This document shows, one piece after another, positions 1 through 7,541 of a stretch of 12,456 nt of DNA (within the stretch, counting starts at the first letter, position 1; each line of letters opens with the position of its first letter). The position numbers were made by a program, and so were the translations under genes. This DNA is from Oscillospiraceae bacterium (GTDB lineage: Bacteria; Bacillota_A; Clostridia; Saccharofermentanales; Saccharofermentanaceae): the NCBI GenBank assembly GCA_902803365.1, contig CADCPU010000268.1, forward strand, positions 1-12,456, written 5' to 3'. The notes under the pieces were generated by a model. That model did no database searches. It was not told the origin of the DNA and was given only the letters and a program-made list of their open reading frames with translations.

Positions 1-1373
1 CCGCCCTGTGTCTCGATGATAGGAAGCGCCGTGATCGAAGCTCCGCCGAGTTCCTCGGAAAGCTTTGCCGAACGCTCGAGAAGACGTGAATGCAGATAGA
101 AAACGTCACCCGGGTAAGCTTCACGTCCCGGAGGTCTTCTGAGGAGCAAGGATATCGCACGATATGCCTGAGCATGCTTACTCAAGTCATCGTAAACGAT
201 AAGCACGTCCTTCTTCTGGTTATACATGAATTCCTCTGCGATGGCGCAGCCGGAATAAGGTGCGATGTACTGGAGCGAAGCGGAGTCTGAAGAACTTGCC
301 GCAACGACTACCGTATATTCGAGAGCATTATACTTCTCGAGGAGGTTAACCGTTGATACGATCGTACTCATCTTCTGACCGATGGCGACGTAAACGCAGA
401 TGACGTCCTTGCCGCGCTGGTTGATGATGGTATCAAGCGCGATCGCCGTCTTACCTGTCTGACGGTCACCGATGATGAGCTCACGCTGGCCGCGTCCGAT
501 AGGAGTCAGGGCGTCAATAGCCGTGATACCGGTAGCCAGAGGCTTATTAACAGGTGATCTGTCAACGATCGAAGGTGCGGGATTCTCGATCGGGCGCTTG
601 TCCGTATAGCGGATGATGCCCTTACCGTCGATAGGATTACCGAGAGGGTCAACGACACGTCCGAGAAGGCCCGAGCCGACAGGTACTGAGACCGTCTCGC
701 CCGTTCTCTTACAGATCATGCCCTGGGTAACCGTCTCGATCTTGGTCAGGAGGACGACACCGACCTTATCCATCTCAAGGTTCATGGCGATACCCGTTGC
801 ACCGTTCGAAAAATATATGAGCTCCGTAGCTTTACAGAGCGTCAAGCCTTCAACAACGGCAACACCGTCGCTGACGCTCTTTACCGTACCTACCTCGTCG
901 ATCGTCGTGATCTTGGTAAATACGTCTTTGATGTGCTTCCTGACATTCTGGATCGTGATGCTGTCATCAGCTTCGATCTCTTCGTCAGTAGCCCAGAGAC
1001 TCTTATCGTAGAGGAGCGAAGTAGGCTTTTCCCCAAACTTGGAAAGAGCATCCTCGATACTCTCCTTGATCTCCTGGCCCGTAAAATTGGAGATATCATT
1101 CTCCTTGATCTCAGACTCGTCTACTACGTTGCGGTTACGCTTGATGAAATCGCTGATACGACCGAGCTGTCCCTTGACGCTGTAGTCGTAGCGAAGACCC
1201 ATTGCGTATACGACAAAACCGCTGATAAGAGACTCGTCGCGCTTGGATTCGACTTCGTAATTCGGGATCTTATAGATATCCGCGAAGCGCTTTGCGATGA
1301 GAGCGATCTTGTCGTCACCGTAATCTTCCGCATAGACGATCTTGATCAATATTGTCTTATCACTCATTTGCAT
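1..1373 (-). CDS. atpA: F1Fo ATP synthase alpha subunit with a fused delta-like N-terminal domain (3' end outside window)
   Basis: Catalytic-core subunit of F1, paired with beta and handling nucleotide binding and proton-driven ATP synthesis at the membrane. The frame is open from the start codon to the window edge (455 full codons counted from the ATG at 1367). Numbering from that ATG, residues 1-80 resemble the C-terminal domain of delta ([11 protein letters not shown], then [15 protein letters not shown]). Residues 81-150 are a charged linker. Alpha proper begins near IDEVGTV (156-161). The P-loop GDRQTGKT is at 300-307, about 131 residues later than in ordinary alpha subunits. [19 protein letters not shown] and ALPIIETQ follow. 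An in-frame ATG at 1373 has AGGTAGG 8 bases upstream, whereas the ATG at 1367 has no well-placed site, so I chose 1373. The gene overlaps the end of atpF, suggesting translational coupling. No separate delta gene is present. Alpha identity is certain; the delta assignment rests on my motif reading. Confidence 0.93.
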   Translation of the reverse strand, partial: MQMSDKTILIKIVYAEDYGDDKIALIAKRFADIYKIPNYEVESKRDESLISGFVVYAMGLRYDYSVKGQLGRISDFIKRNRNVVDESEIKENDISNFTGQEIKESIEDALSKFGEKPTSLLYDKSLWATDEEIEADDSITIQNVRKHIKDVFTKITTIDEVGTVKSVSDGVAVVEGLTLCKATELIYFSNGATGIAMNLEMDKVGVVLLTKIETVTQGMICKRTGETVSVPVGSGLLGRVVDPLGNPIDGKGIIRYTDKRPIENPAPSIVDRSPVNKPLATGITAIDALTPIGRGQRELIIGDRQTGKTAIALDTIINQRGKDVICVYVAIGQKMSTIVSTVNLLEKYNALEYTVVVAASSSDSASLQYIAPYSGCAIAEEFMYNQKKDVLIVYDDLSKHAQAYRAISLLLRRPPGREAYPGDVFYLHSRLLERSAKLSEELGGASITALPIIETQG

Positions 1374-1935
1374 CTATCTTACCTACCTCGGCATCGAGAA
1401 TGAGATTTGCGTGCTTCGTGCAGAGTTCCTCAAGAGTCTCCTTGGAGACGATCTCTCCGATGACCTTCTCGGAAACCTCAACCGCGAGATCCGTAACCTC
1501 GTCCTTAACTTCTTCAAGAGCAGTCTTTTTGATCTTCTTAACTTCTTCGTCAGCCTTTATGAGGATCTCGGAAGCCTTTGTGTTTGCCTGTGAGAGGATT
1601 ACATTTGCCTGGCTGTCCGCATTCTCTTTTGCTTCGCTGACGATCTGAGCGGCCTCGATCCTTGCTTCTTCGATGATCTTCTTGCTCTCCTCGAGCTTAG
1701 CATCTACTTCTGCGCCGGCCTTCTCAGCGCTTTCGACCTGATCCTTGATCATCTTCTGTCTGTCATTCAAGATCTTCATCATCGGCTTGAAAACGATGGC
1801 CTTGAGGATGAAGAAGGATACCAGGAATGTCAATACGGCGATAACTGCAGTAGCAAGATAACCTCCAACCTGGTCAGGTGTAAAAAGACCCGTCTTTGTT
1901 GCTTCTGCTGCCAATCTAACACTTTGATATAACAT
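1360..1935 (-). CDS. atpF: F1Fo ATP synthase subunit b
   Basis: Peripheral-stalk subunit linking the membrane a subunit to the top of F1. The 191 residues contain one membrane segment (about 26-48), the usual Phe-Lys-Pro just after it (49-51), then a long charged, alanine-rich coiled coil (about 55-150) and a C-terminal region ([18 protein letters not shown]) typical of b subunits. The length is slightly above the usual 160-170, mostly through the N-terminal stretch before the membrane segment. AGGAG sits 6 bases before the ATG. The gene lies 46 bases after atpE, and its end overlaps the start of the fused alpha gene. In ordinary operons atpH would follow; here its C-terminal part survives only as the start of alpha, so this b subunit presumably binds that fused domain. 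That partner is inferred. Confidence 0.95.
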   Translation of the reverse strand: MLYQSVRLAAEATKTGLFTPDQVGGYLATAVIAVLTFLVSFFILKAIVFKPMMKILNDRQKMIKDQVESAEKAGAEVDAKLEESKKIIEEARIEAAQIVSEAKENADSQANVILSQANTKASEILIKADEEVKKIKKTALEEVKDEVTDLAVEVSEKVIGEIVSKETLEELCTKHANLILDAEVGKIDANE

Positions 1936-1981
1936 ACGTTACTCCTTGTGATTCAGTCTTAATAAATCTCAGTGCTTTCGA

Positions 1982-2290
<309 letters not shown>

Positions 2291-2295
2291 TTAAA

Positions 2296-3168
2296 TCAAG
2301 CGGCAGCGTTCTCAGCGGCCTGCTTCTGTTTTTCTTCAAGTTTCTTTCTCTTCTTCTCGGCCTTCTCGGCTTTGAGCATTTTCGATTCCTCAGCGCCCTC
2401 AACGGACTCACCGATGTAGGACATAAGAAGATACGAGAATACGACTGCCTGAAGGATACCGTCGATCAAGTCGAACCACAGGCTGAATACGCCCGGAAGG
2501 AGTATCGGTGTGGCGATGTTGAGAAATTCCATAAATACGAATGCGCCGAATACGTTACCGAAAAGTCGGAGCGCGAGCGATATCGGTCTGATGATGAAGT
2601 CGAGGATCTTGAACGGGAGCATCGCTGCCATCGGAGTAGTCAATGATCCGAAGAATCCCTTGATACCCACGAACTTGATCGAGACGCCGATAACGTAGAT
2701 GATCGCGGTGAGCGCGAGTGCGATCGGGAACGCGATGTTCTTCGTCGGCGGTGATACGTGGAACCACGATATGACGTTACAGGACATGATCACGATACCG
2801 AAAGTACCGATCACAGGAGTGATCTCCTCTGCCTGTTTCCTGTTGAGACCGAAGCTCATGGCTGCGCCGATGATCAGGTCAACGAGCGTCTCGACGATCA
2901 TCTGACCCTTGCCCGGTATCATCTCTCTTTTTCTGCATGCGACGGCAAAGAGCACTATCGCGATGAATATCGCTATGAACGATACGATAGTAGCATCAGT
3001 AAGGATAAATTCCTGACCGCCCAGAGTGAAGTAGTTCTTCACCTGGAGGATACCGTTATTTATCTCTTCACCGATATCTCCGCCGGGGATGAGTGCTTCT
3101 TTGAGGTGTTCCCAGAAGCTCGCAAACATCTGCGAAGCCCATGAGCCCTCATTTAACACGATTCCCAT
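2296..3168 (-). CDS. atpB: F1Fo ATP synthase subunit a
   Basis: Membrane stator subunit that forms the ion half-channels against the c ring. It is 290 residues with five or six hydrophobic segments. The essential arginine is Arg201 in LALRLFGN, and SPPTKNIAFPIALALTAII (139-157) is the conserved channel helix region. The family motif near the end, QAVVFSYLLMSYI, occupies 240-252. Two additions stand out: an N-terminal stretch of about 50 residues before the first membrane helix, and a 33-residue Lys/Glu/Ala-rich tail (258-290) after the last helix, where most a subunits stop. GGGAGG lies 10 bases before the ATG. It is the first gene of the ATP synthase cluster; no atpI or other small membrane gene precedes it, and an intrinsic terminator separates it from upp. 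Confidence 0.95.
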   Translation of the reverse strand: MGIVLNEGSWASQMFASFWEHLKEALIPGGDIGEEINNGILQVKNYFTLGGQEFILTDATIVSFIAIFIAIVLFAVACRKREMIPGKGQMIVETLVDLIIGAAMSFGLNRKQAEEITPVIGTFGIVIMSCNVISWFHVSPPTKNIAFPIALALTAIIYVIGVSIKFVGIKGFFGSLTTPMAAMLPFKILDFIIRPISLALRLFGNVFGAFVFMEFLNIATPILLPGVFSLWFDLIDGILQAVVFSYLLMSYIGESVEGAEESKMLKAEKAEKKRKKLEEKQKQAAENAAA

Positions 3169-3201
3169 GTTAAGTATACCTCCCTGTATATCTCAAAACT
3201 C

Positions 3202-3231
3202 AAAAAGGGAGTCCGGTGTGATCCGAACTCC
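3202..3231 (-). terminator. Intrinsic terminator between upp and atpB
   Basis: On the minus strand a 9-bp stem (arms 3223-3231 and 3208-3216, one G-T pair) with a 6-base loop is followed by C and five T. It starts 32 bases after the upp stop codon and ends only about 20 bases before the atpB ribosome site, leaving no room for a separate atpB promoter downstream. Read-through from the rpiB-upp transcript, or regulated termination, is therefore implied. Confidence 0.7.
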
Positions 3232-3263
3232 ATTGTTCGATCTCGAAAAAGATCTTTATTAAC

Positions 3264-3899
3264 TTACTTGGTGCCGAACAATCTGTCGCCTGCATCGCCC
3301 AAGCCGGGAACGATATAAGCGTGATCGTTGAGCTTCTCATCCTTGGCTGCGCAGAAGATCGCAACATCCGGATGATCTGTCGTGAGCCTCTCAATGCCGC
3401 AAGGTGCAGCGATGAGGCACATGAACTTGATATTCTTGATACCGCGTGCCTTCAGGAACTGGATGGCTGCCGTAGCAGATCCGCCCGTAGCGAGCATTGG
3501 ATCAAGAACGACAACGTCTCTCTCAGCGATATCTTCCGTGAGCTTGCAGTAGTACTCTACAGGCTCGAGTGTCTTGGGGTCTCTGTAAAGTCCGATGTGA
3601 CCTACGCGAACGTTAGGAATGAGTGTGGAAAAACCGTCGACCATTCCGAGACCTGCACGAAGGATAGGTACGATAGCAAGCTTCTTGCCTGCGATGACCC
3701 TGGACTTTGCAATTGCAACCGGTGTCTCGATCTCGACTTCCTGAAGCGGAAGGTCTCTCGTGGCCTCATAAGCCATGAGCATTGCGATCTCTGAGACAAG
3801 TTCGCGGAATTCCTTGGTAGAAGTGTTCTTATCTCTCAAGAGCGAGATCTTATGCTGGATCAGCGGATGATCGAATACAAATACTTTACTGTTCTCCAT
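3264..3899 (-). CDS. upp: Uracil phosphoribosyltransferase
   Basis: Pyrimidine salvage enzyme that joins uracil to PRPP to give UMP and pyrophosphate in the cytoplasm. The 211 residues match the normal family length of about 209. The PRPP loop is [10 protein letters not shown] (133-142). ILRAGLGM (79-86) is the conserved N-terminal segment, and the C-terminal [16 protein letters not shown] is the uracil-binding end of the family. A GGGGGTGG stretch 7 bases before the ATG serves as ribosome site. It lies 78 bases after rpiB and before the ATP synthase genes, an arrangement common in clostridia. No unusual residues seen. Confidence 0.97.
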   Translation of the reverse strand: MENSKVFVFDHPLIQHKISLLRDKNTSTKEFRELVSEIAMLMAYEATRDLPLQEVEIETPVAIAKSRVIAGKKLAIVPILRAGLGMVDGFSTLIPNVRVGHIGLYRDPKTLEPVEYYCKLTEDIAERDVVVLDPMLATGGSATAAIQFLKARGIKNIKFMCLIAAPCGIERLTTDHPDVAIFCAAKDEKLNDHAYIVPGLGDAGDRLFGTK

Positions 3900-3977
3900 A
3901 GGTTTTCCACCCCCAATTGCTTATTCTCGTTTTAAAGTTTACCACTATGAGCCCAAAATGGAATATCATTCTTAGGC

Positions 3978-4430
3978 TTATTTGAAGAAACGCTCTTCCT
4001 GAGCCTTGATGTCATTTACGCGTACAGCATGTCTCTCGCCTGCGAATTCCTCTTCGAAAAACGCGTCTACCATACCGAGAGCTACGCCCTTGCCGACGAC
4101 TCTCGCACCCATGGCGAGTACCTGCGCATCGTTGTGCTGACGGCTCATCTTAGCCATAAACTCATTGCAGCAAAGACCGCAGCGGAGTCCCTTGTACTTA
4201 TTTACAACCAAAGAGATACCGATACCTGTTCCGCAGATAGCGATACCGCGCTCTGCCCTGCCGTCAACGATCGCATCGGACAACTGCTGTCCTGCCTCAA
4301 CGTAGCTGTAAGGCTCTGTTCCGTTTGGAGCGCCCATGAAGAGGACCTCATAGCCCTTCTTCTCCAAATGTTCCTTGACCTGCACCTTAAGATCATAACC
4401 TGCGTGATCTGATGATAATGCAACTACCAT
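3978..4430 (-). CDS. rpiB: Ribose-5-phosphate isomerase B (RpiB/LacA family)
   Basis: Interconverts ribose 5-phosphate and ribulose 5-phosphate in the pentose phosphate pathway, supplying ribose for PRPP, the co-substrate of the neighbouring Upp. The 150 residues match the family. SDHAGY (7-12) is the N-terminal phosphate-site motif, the active-site cysteine is Cys66 in ICGTGIG, and MSRQHNDA (95-102) carries the conserved histidine His99. VLAMGARVVG follows, and a late RHAVRVNDI matches the family end. GGGAGG lies 9 bases before the ATG. The related allose-6-phosphate isomerases share these motifs, so substrate is assigned by the housekeeping context. Confidence 0.95.
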   Translation of the reverse strand: MVVALSSDHAGYDLKVQVKEHLEKKGYEVLFMGAPNGTEPYSYVEAGQQLSDAIVDGRAERGIAICGTGIGISLVVNKYKGLRCGLCCNEFMAKMSRQHNDAQVLAMGARVVGKGVALGMVDAFFEEEFAGERHAVRVNDIKAQEERFFK

Positions 4431-4503
4431 TTTTATATTCCTCCCTATTGTGAGGACCCGCTTTCGAGCCCTCGATCAAAATAATAACTCAATCAGTCCG
4501 AAC

Positions 4504-4532
4504 AAAAAACAGACACATTACACATTGTGTCT
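4504..4532 (-). terminator. Intrinsic terminator spanning the proA stop codon
   Basis: On the minus strand AGACACA (4532-4526) pairs with TGTGTCT (4517-4511) around an 8-base loop that contains the proA TAA, followed by G and six T. The 7-bp stem is AT-rich, so termination may be incomplete and rpiB could be reached by read-through across the 87-base gap. Confidence 0.55.
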
Positions 4533-5798
4533 AATATGCTTGAATGTACGCTTGCCCGAAGCAAAGTCTGCTACCTTGTCGCCGTTACCCGTCAGGATGT
4601 ACTTGTAAGACAGAAGTCCCTCAAGTCCTACAGGACCTCTGGCGTGGAGCTTGCTCGTGCTTACGCCGACTTCCGCACCGAATCCGAATCTGAATCCGTC
4701 GGAAAATCTCGTCGAGCAGTTAACGAAGCAGCAGCCTGAATCAACGGCGGTCGTAAACTTGTCAGCCTTTGCCTTGTTCTCAGTGATGATGCAGTCCGTG
4801 TGACCTGAACCGTATGTGTTGATATGCTTGATGGCATCTTCAACGCCGTCAACGATCTTAAGAGATACCTTGTAATCAAGATACTCGTGGTGCCACTCTT
4901 CGACCTCAGGGAGACCGTACTTGGCTGCGATCTCCTTATCGCCGAACATCTCGACATTGTGCTCCTTGAACTGCTTAACGATGTCAGGCAGGAGCTCATC
5001 AGCAACTGCTCTGTCGATAAGGACAGTCTCCGTAGCGTTACATACGGATACGTACTGGGTCTTCGCATCGAGAACGATCTCGAGCGCCTTCTGGCGGTCG
5101 CAGTCGCCGTCGATATATGTGTGGCATACGCCGTCAGCATGTCCGAGAACGGCGATCGTCGTATTCTTCATGATGTACTGAACGAAAGCATTGCTTCCTC
5201 TCGGGATGATGAGGTCGATGTACTTATCAAGACCGAGCATCTCGTTAACATCAGCTCTTGATGTGATGAGGTGCAGCCATCCGTCAGGAAGACCTGCGCT
5301 TATACCTGCATCGTTGATGATCTTTGCAAGGATCGCATTCGTGTTATTAGCCTCTGAACCGCCCTTCAGGAATACCGCATTACCGCTCTTAAGGCAGAGG
5401 GACGCGATCTGAACGAGAGCGTCAGGCCTGGACTCGAAGATGACTCCGATCACGCCGATAGGACAAGTAACTCTCCTAAGCTCAAGTCCGTCATCCAAAG
5501 TAGTATGCATCTTGAGCTGGCCTACCGGCTCGTCAAGGCCGATAAGGCTGTGGATGCCGTCGATCACATCCTTAAGCTTATTCTCATCAAATTTGAGTCT
5601 CTTATATAAAGGCATCGAAAGACCTGTCTCTTCAGCGATCTTAAGATCCTGCTCATTACACTTGAATATCTCTTCTTTATTGTCCGTAAGCGCCTTGGCA
5701 ATAACTTTCAACGCATTGTTCTTAAGCTCACCGTCAAGGCAGGCCATAACTATCGAAGCTTCTTTGGCCTTCTTCGCATTAGCGGATAATTCACTCAT
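4518..5798 (-). CDS. proA: Glutamate-5-semialdehyde dehydrogenase (gamma-glutamyl phosphate reductase)
   Basis: Second step of proline synthesis: NADPH-dependent reduction of gamma-glutamyl phosphate to glutamate 5-semialdehyde. The 426 residues are full length for ProA. The aldehyde-dehydrogenase-like fold shows FESRPDALVQIASL (121-134), the KGGSEA turn (145-150), IIPRGSN (197-203) and the catalytic cysteine Cys253 in VCNATET. GSGHTDCI and a late ARGPVGLEGLLSYKY complete the family pattern. GAGAGG lies about 11 bases before the ATG at 5798. The partner kinase gene proB, often adjacent, is not in this window on either side. An extended -10 promoter sits just upstream and an intrinsic terminator overlaps the stop codon, so proA may be its own transcription unit. 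Confidence 0.97.
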   Translation of the reverse strand: MSELSANAKKAKEASIVMACLDGELKNNALKVIAKALTDNKEEIFKCNEQDLKIAEETGLSMPLYKRLKFDENKLKDVIDGIHSLIGLDEPVGQLKMHTTLDDGLELRRVTCPIGVIGVIFESRPDALVQIASLCLKSGNAVFLKGGSEANNTNAILAKIINDAGISAGLPDGWLHLITSRADVNEMLGLDKYIDLIIPRGSNAFVQYIMKNTTIAVLGHADGVCHTYIDGDCDRQKALEIVLDAKTQYVSVCNATETVLIDRAVADELLPDIVKQFKEHNVEMFGDKEIAAKYGLPEVEEWHHEYLDYKVSLKIVDGVEDAIKHINTYGSGHTDCIITENKAKADKFTTAVDSGCCFVNCSTRFSDGFRFGFGAEVGVSTSKLHARGPVGLEGLLSYKYILTGNGDKVADFASGKRTFKHIRHNV

Positions 5799-5829
5799 AG
5801 CTGTATGTACCTCTCAAAAGTTTTAATAG

Positions 5830-5838
5830 ATTATACCA
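5830..5838 (-). promoter_or_regulatory. Extended -10 promoter for proA
   Basis: The minus strand reads TGGTATAAT, a perfect -10 hexamer with an upstream TG. No good -35 is seen at the usual spacing, as is typical for extended -10 promoters. The predicted start point lies near 5823, giving a short leader that still contains the GAGAGG ribosome site of proA. Confidence 0.65.
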
Positions 5839-5983
5839 AAACACCGCCTGTTCGGCGTAATCTTTTTGTAATTTTATAACTGCTATTTTCGCAGATGTCG
5901 ACATTTCGGGCCCGTTTGTGCACATTACACATTCCCGCCACAATTCCGTTGTGTAGTATGCAACATTTTTGCCAATCCAACAA

Positions 5984-6032
5984 GTTATCAACAATCGAAA
6001 ATGTTGAAAATGTTGAAAACTCGGTTGATAAC
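5984..6032. repeat. Inverted repeat flanking tandem GAAAATGTT units
   Basis: GTTATCAAC (5984-5992) is matched by its exact complement GTTGATAAC (6024-6032), with 31 bases between. The interval holds two tandem 9-base units, GAAAATGTT. Each arm contains a sequence one base away from a DnaA box (TTATCAACA against TTATCCACA). It lies in the AT-rich region between the divergent proA and methyltransferase genes, so it could be an operator or a protein-binding site. The rest of 5839-6270 has only short, overlapping open frames with no ribosome site or recognisable product, and I call no gene in it. Confidence 0.5.
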
Positions 6033-6149
6033 TCAAAGACAAGGGTTTCGTTTTTTCGAGCCCTCGAAAGCACTGAAAACACGATACTTTGCATTTCAAG
6101 TCAACCAGGTCTCAAAACGATTACAGAAATATTACAAAATTGTTAACGT

Positions 6150-6218
6150 GCCTGTTTTCGGGCTTTTCGGGGATTCGAACAAACATTCTCAAACAGGCTG
6201 TCCACGACTCAAGGACAG
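6150..6218. other. Two adjacent stem-forming inverted repeats
   Basis: GCCTGTTT (6150-6157) pairs with AAACAGGC (6191-6198) across 33 bases. Directly after it CTGTCC (6198-6203) pairs with GGACAG (6213-6218) around a 9-base loop. Neither is followed by a convincing T tract on either strand, so these are not clear terminators. They lie 53 bases upstream of the methyltransferase promoter. They could be a protein site or part of a small RNA; function unknown. Confidence 0.35.
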
Positions 6219-6270
6219 GTAAATTCAAAAAAATGCTTGTCAAGAGGAAATTTTTGAAGAAACTCACATA

Positions 6271-6299
6271 TTGCCCTTTTTTAAGCACTAAATTATAAT
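6271..6299 (+). promoter_or_regulatory. Sigma-A promoter for the RNA methyltransferase gene
   Basis: TTGCCC (6271-6276) and a perfect TATAAT (6294-6299) are separated by 17 bases, the optimal spacing. The transcript should start near 6306, giving a leader of about 30 bases. No strong ribosome site precedes the ATG at 6336. Confidence 0.75.
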
Positions 6300-6335
6300 T
6301 GTCATACTTAAACAACAAGAAAGCGATCAGACACC

Positions 6336-7541
6336 ATGAATATAGTAATTACGGCACTTTTCGGCCTCGAATCTCTCGTCAAGGAAGACCTTCTGGCTAT
6401 CGGCTATGATAAGGAAAATGTATCGGTCAGGGACGGCGTCGTCACCCTCTCCGTTTCCGATAAAGGCTGGGCCAACGATGTCGCAGCCGTAAATATGTGG
6501 ACCCGTCGCGGTGAGCGCGTATTTTTTGAAGTCGCTTCGTTCAAGGCAGAGACCTTCGACGAGTTCTTTGACGCGATGGAGAAGATCGACTGGAACGAAT
6601 ATATCCCAAAGGATTACGAGATAATAATCAACGGCTTCTCGCGCAAGTCCAAGCTCTTCGGCATCAGCGCCCTCCAGAGCCTCGGCAAGAAAGCCATCGT
6701 CAAGAGCCTGTGCAGAGCGCGAGGCATCCTCGAAGGCGGCACGATCATGGAAGACGAAGCATACGGCAGGATCAGGATCCAGTTCGGCATCGTTGAAGAC
6801 CTGGTCCGCGTCATGATCGACACCTCAGGCGACGGCCTCCACAAGCGCGGCTACCGTCCCCTCACCCACGAAGCTCCTATCAAGGAGACGCTCGCATCCG
6901 GCATGGTCAGCCTCGCGCACTATAAGCCGTTCGGCGAAGAGGCCCTCGTAGATCCGTTCTGCGGAAGCGGCACTATCCTGATAGAAGCAGCCCTCATGGC
7001 ATGCGGCAGAGCCCCGGGCGTAAACCGCCACTTTGCCTATGAGACGATCCCTTATATCGGCAAGCAGGCCCGTGAGCTCGCACGTGAGGAAGCTCTCTCC
7101 ATGGAAGACATGACTCCGTTCGACGACGTTTTCTTCTTCGGCTCGGACTTAGATCCTCTCGCCGTCGAGAATGCCCGTCAGAATGCGCGCAAAGCAGGAG
7201 TCGAGTCCTTTATCAGATTTGACGTGTGCGACGCCAAGGACCGCACCGTGAAGTTTCTCGAGTCCCTGACCGGCATGAGCCGTCACCTCATCCTCACGAA
7301 CCCTCCGTACGGCAATCGTCTCCTCACCCAGGAGGAAGCCGACAAGATCTACAAGATGATCGGGTTTAACTACCTGACCAAGCGCGGCATGTGCAAGAAA
7401 GGCGCACGTCTGTCGGTCATCACGCCGGACGATTCTTTCGAGCGCGCCAACAGAGCGAAGGCCGACAAGCGCATCAAGCTCTACAACGGCAACACCAAGT
7501 GCCAGCTCAACAATTATTTCAAGCTCGACAAGGATCAGTAA
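6336..7541 (+). CDS. THUMP-domain class I SAM-dependent RNA methyltransferase (YpsC/RlmL-like)
   Basis: Predicted to methylate rRNA using S-adenosylmethionine. The 401 residues fit the YpsC/RlmL N-terminal-half family, which acts on 23S rRNA; E. coli RlmL makes m2G2445. An N-terminal ferredoxin-like plus THUMP region spans roughly 1-165. The Rossmann methyltransferase domain carries the SAM loop DPFCGSGTILIEAA from residue 206, the acidic turn GSDLDPLAVENAR, and the catalytic motif TNPPYGNRL (321-329) typical of enzymes that modify exocyclic amino groups. The end KLYNGNTKCQLNNYF resembles other family members. It is the only plus-strand gene here, has its own promoter and only a weak ribosome site, and its last 7 bases overlap the convergent lipoprotein gene. 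The exact target nucleotide cannot be read from the sequence. Confidence 0.92.
   Translation: MNIVITALFGLESLVKEDLLAIGYDKENVSVRDGVVTLSVSDKGWANDVAAVNMWTRRGERVFFEVASFKAETFDEFFDAMEKIDWNEYIPKDYEIIINGFSRKSKLFGISALQSLGKKAIVKSLCRARGILEGGTIMEDEAYGRIRIQFGIVEDLVRVMIDTSGDGLHKRGYRPLTHEAPIKETLASGMVSLAHYKPFGEEALVDPFCGSGTILIEAALMACGRAPGVNRHFAYETIPYIGKQARELAREEALSMEDMTPFDDVFFFGSDLDPLAVENARQNARKAGVESFIRFDVCDAKDRTVKFLESLTGMSRHLILTNPPYGNRLLTQEEADKIYKMIGFNYLTKRGMCKKGARLSVITPDDSFERANRAKADKRIKLYNGNTKCQLNNYFKLDKDQ

Noticed and set aside
1..1373. Frameshift or assembly artefact explaining the delta-like/alpha fusion
   Set aside because: The frame is continuous, overlaps atpF in the normal coupled way, and codon use is uniform through the joint; it cannot be fully excluded without reads.
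5984..6032. Chromosomal replication origin
   Set aside because: Only two imperfect DnaA-like boxes, and no dnaA, dnaN or AT-rich unwinding cluster nearby.
6165..6185. tRNA T-arm-like GGATTCGAAC
   Set aside because: The flanking bases do not form a T stem, anticodon arm or acceptor stem on either strand.
5791..6222. Several short overlapping open frames on both strands between proA and the methyltransferase gene
   Set aside because: They overlap each other and the proA promoter, lack ribosome sites and show no recognisable product.
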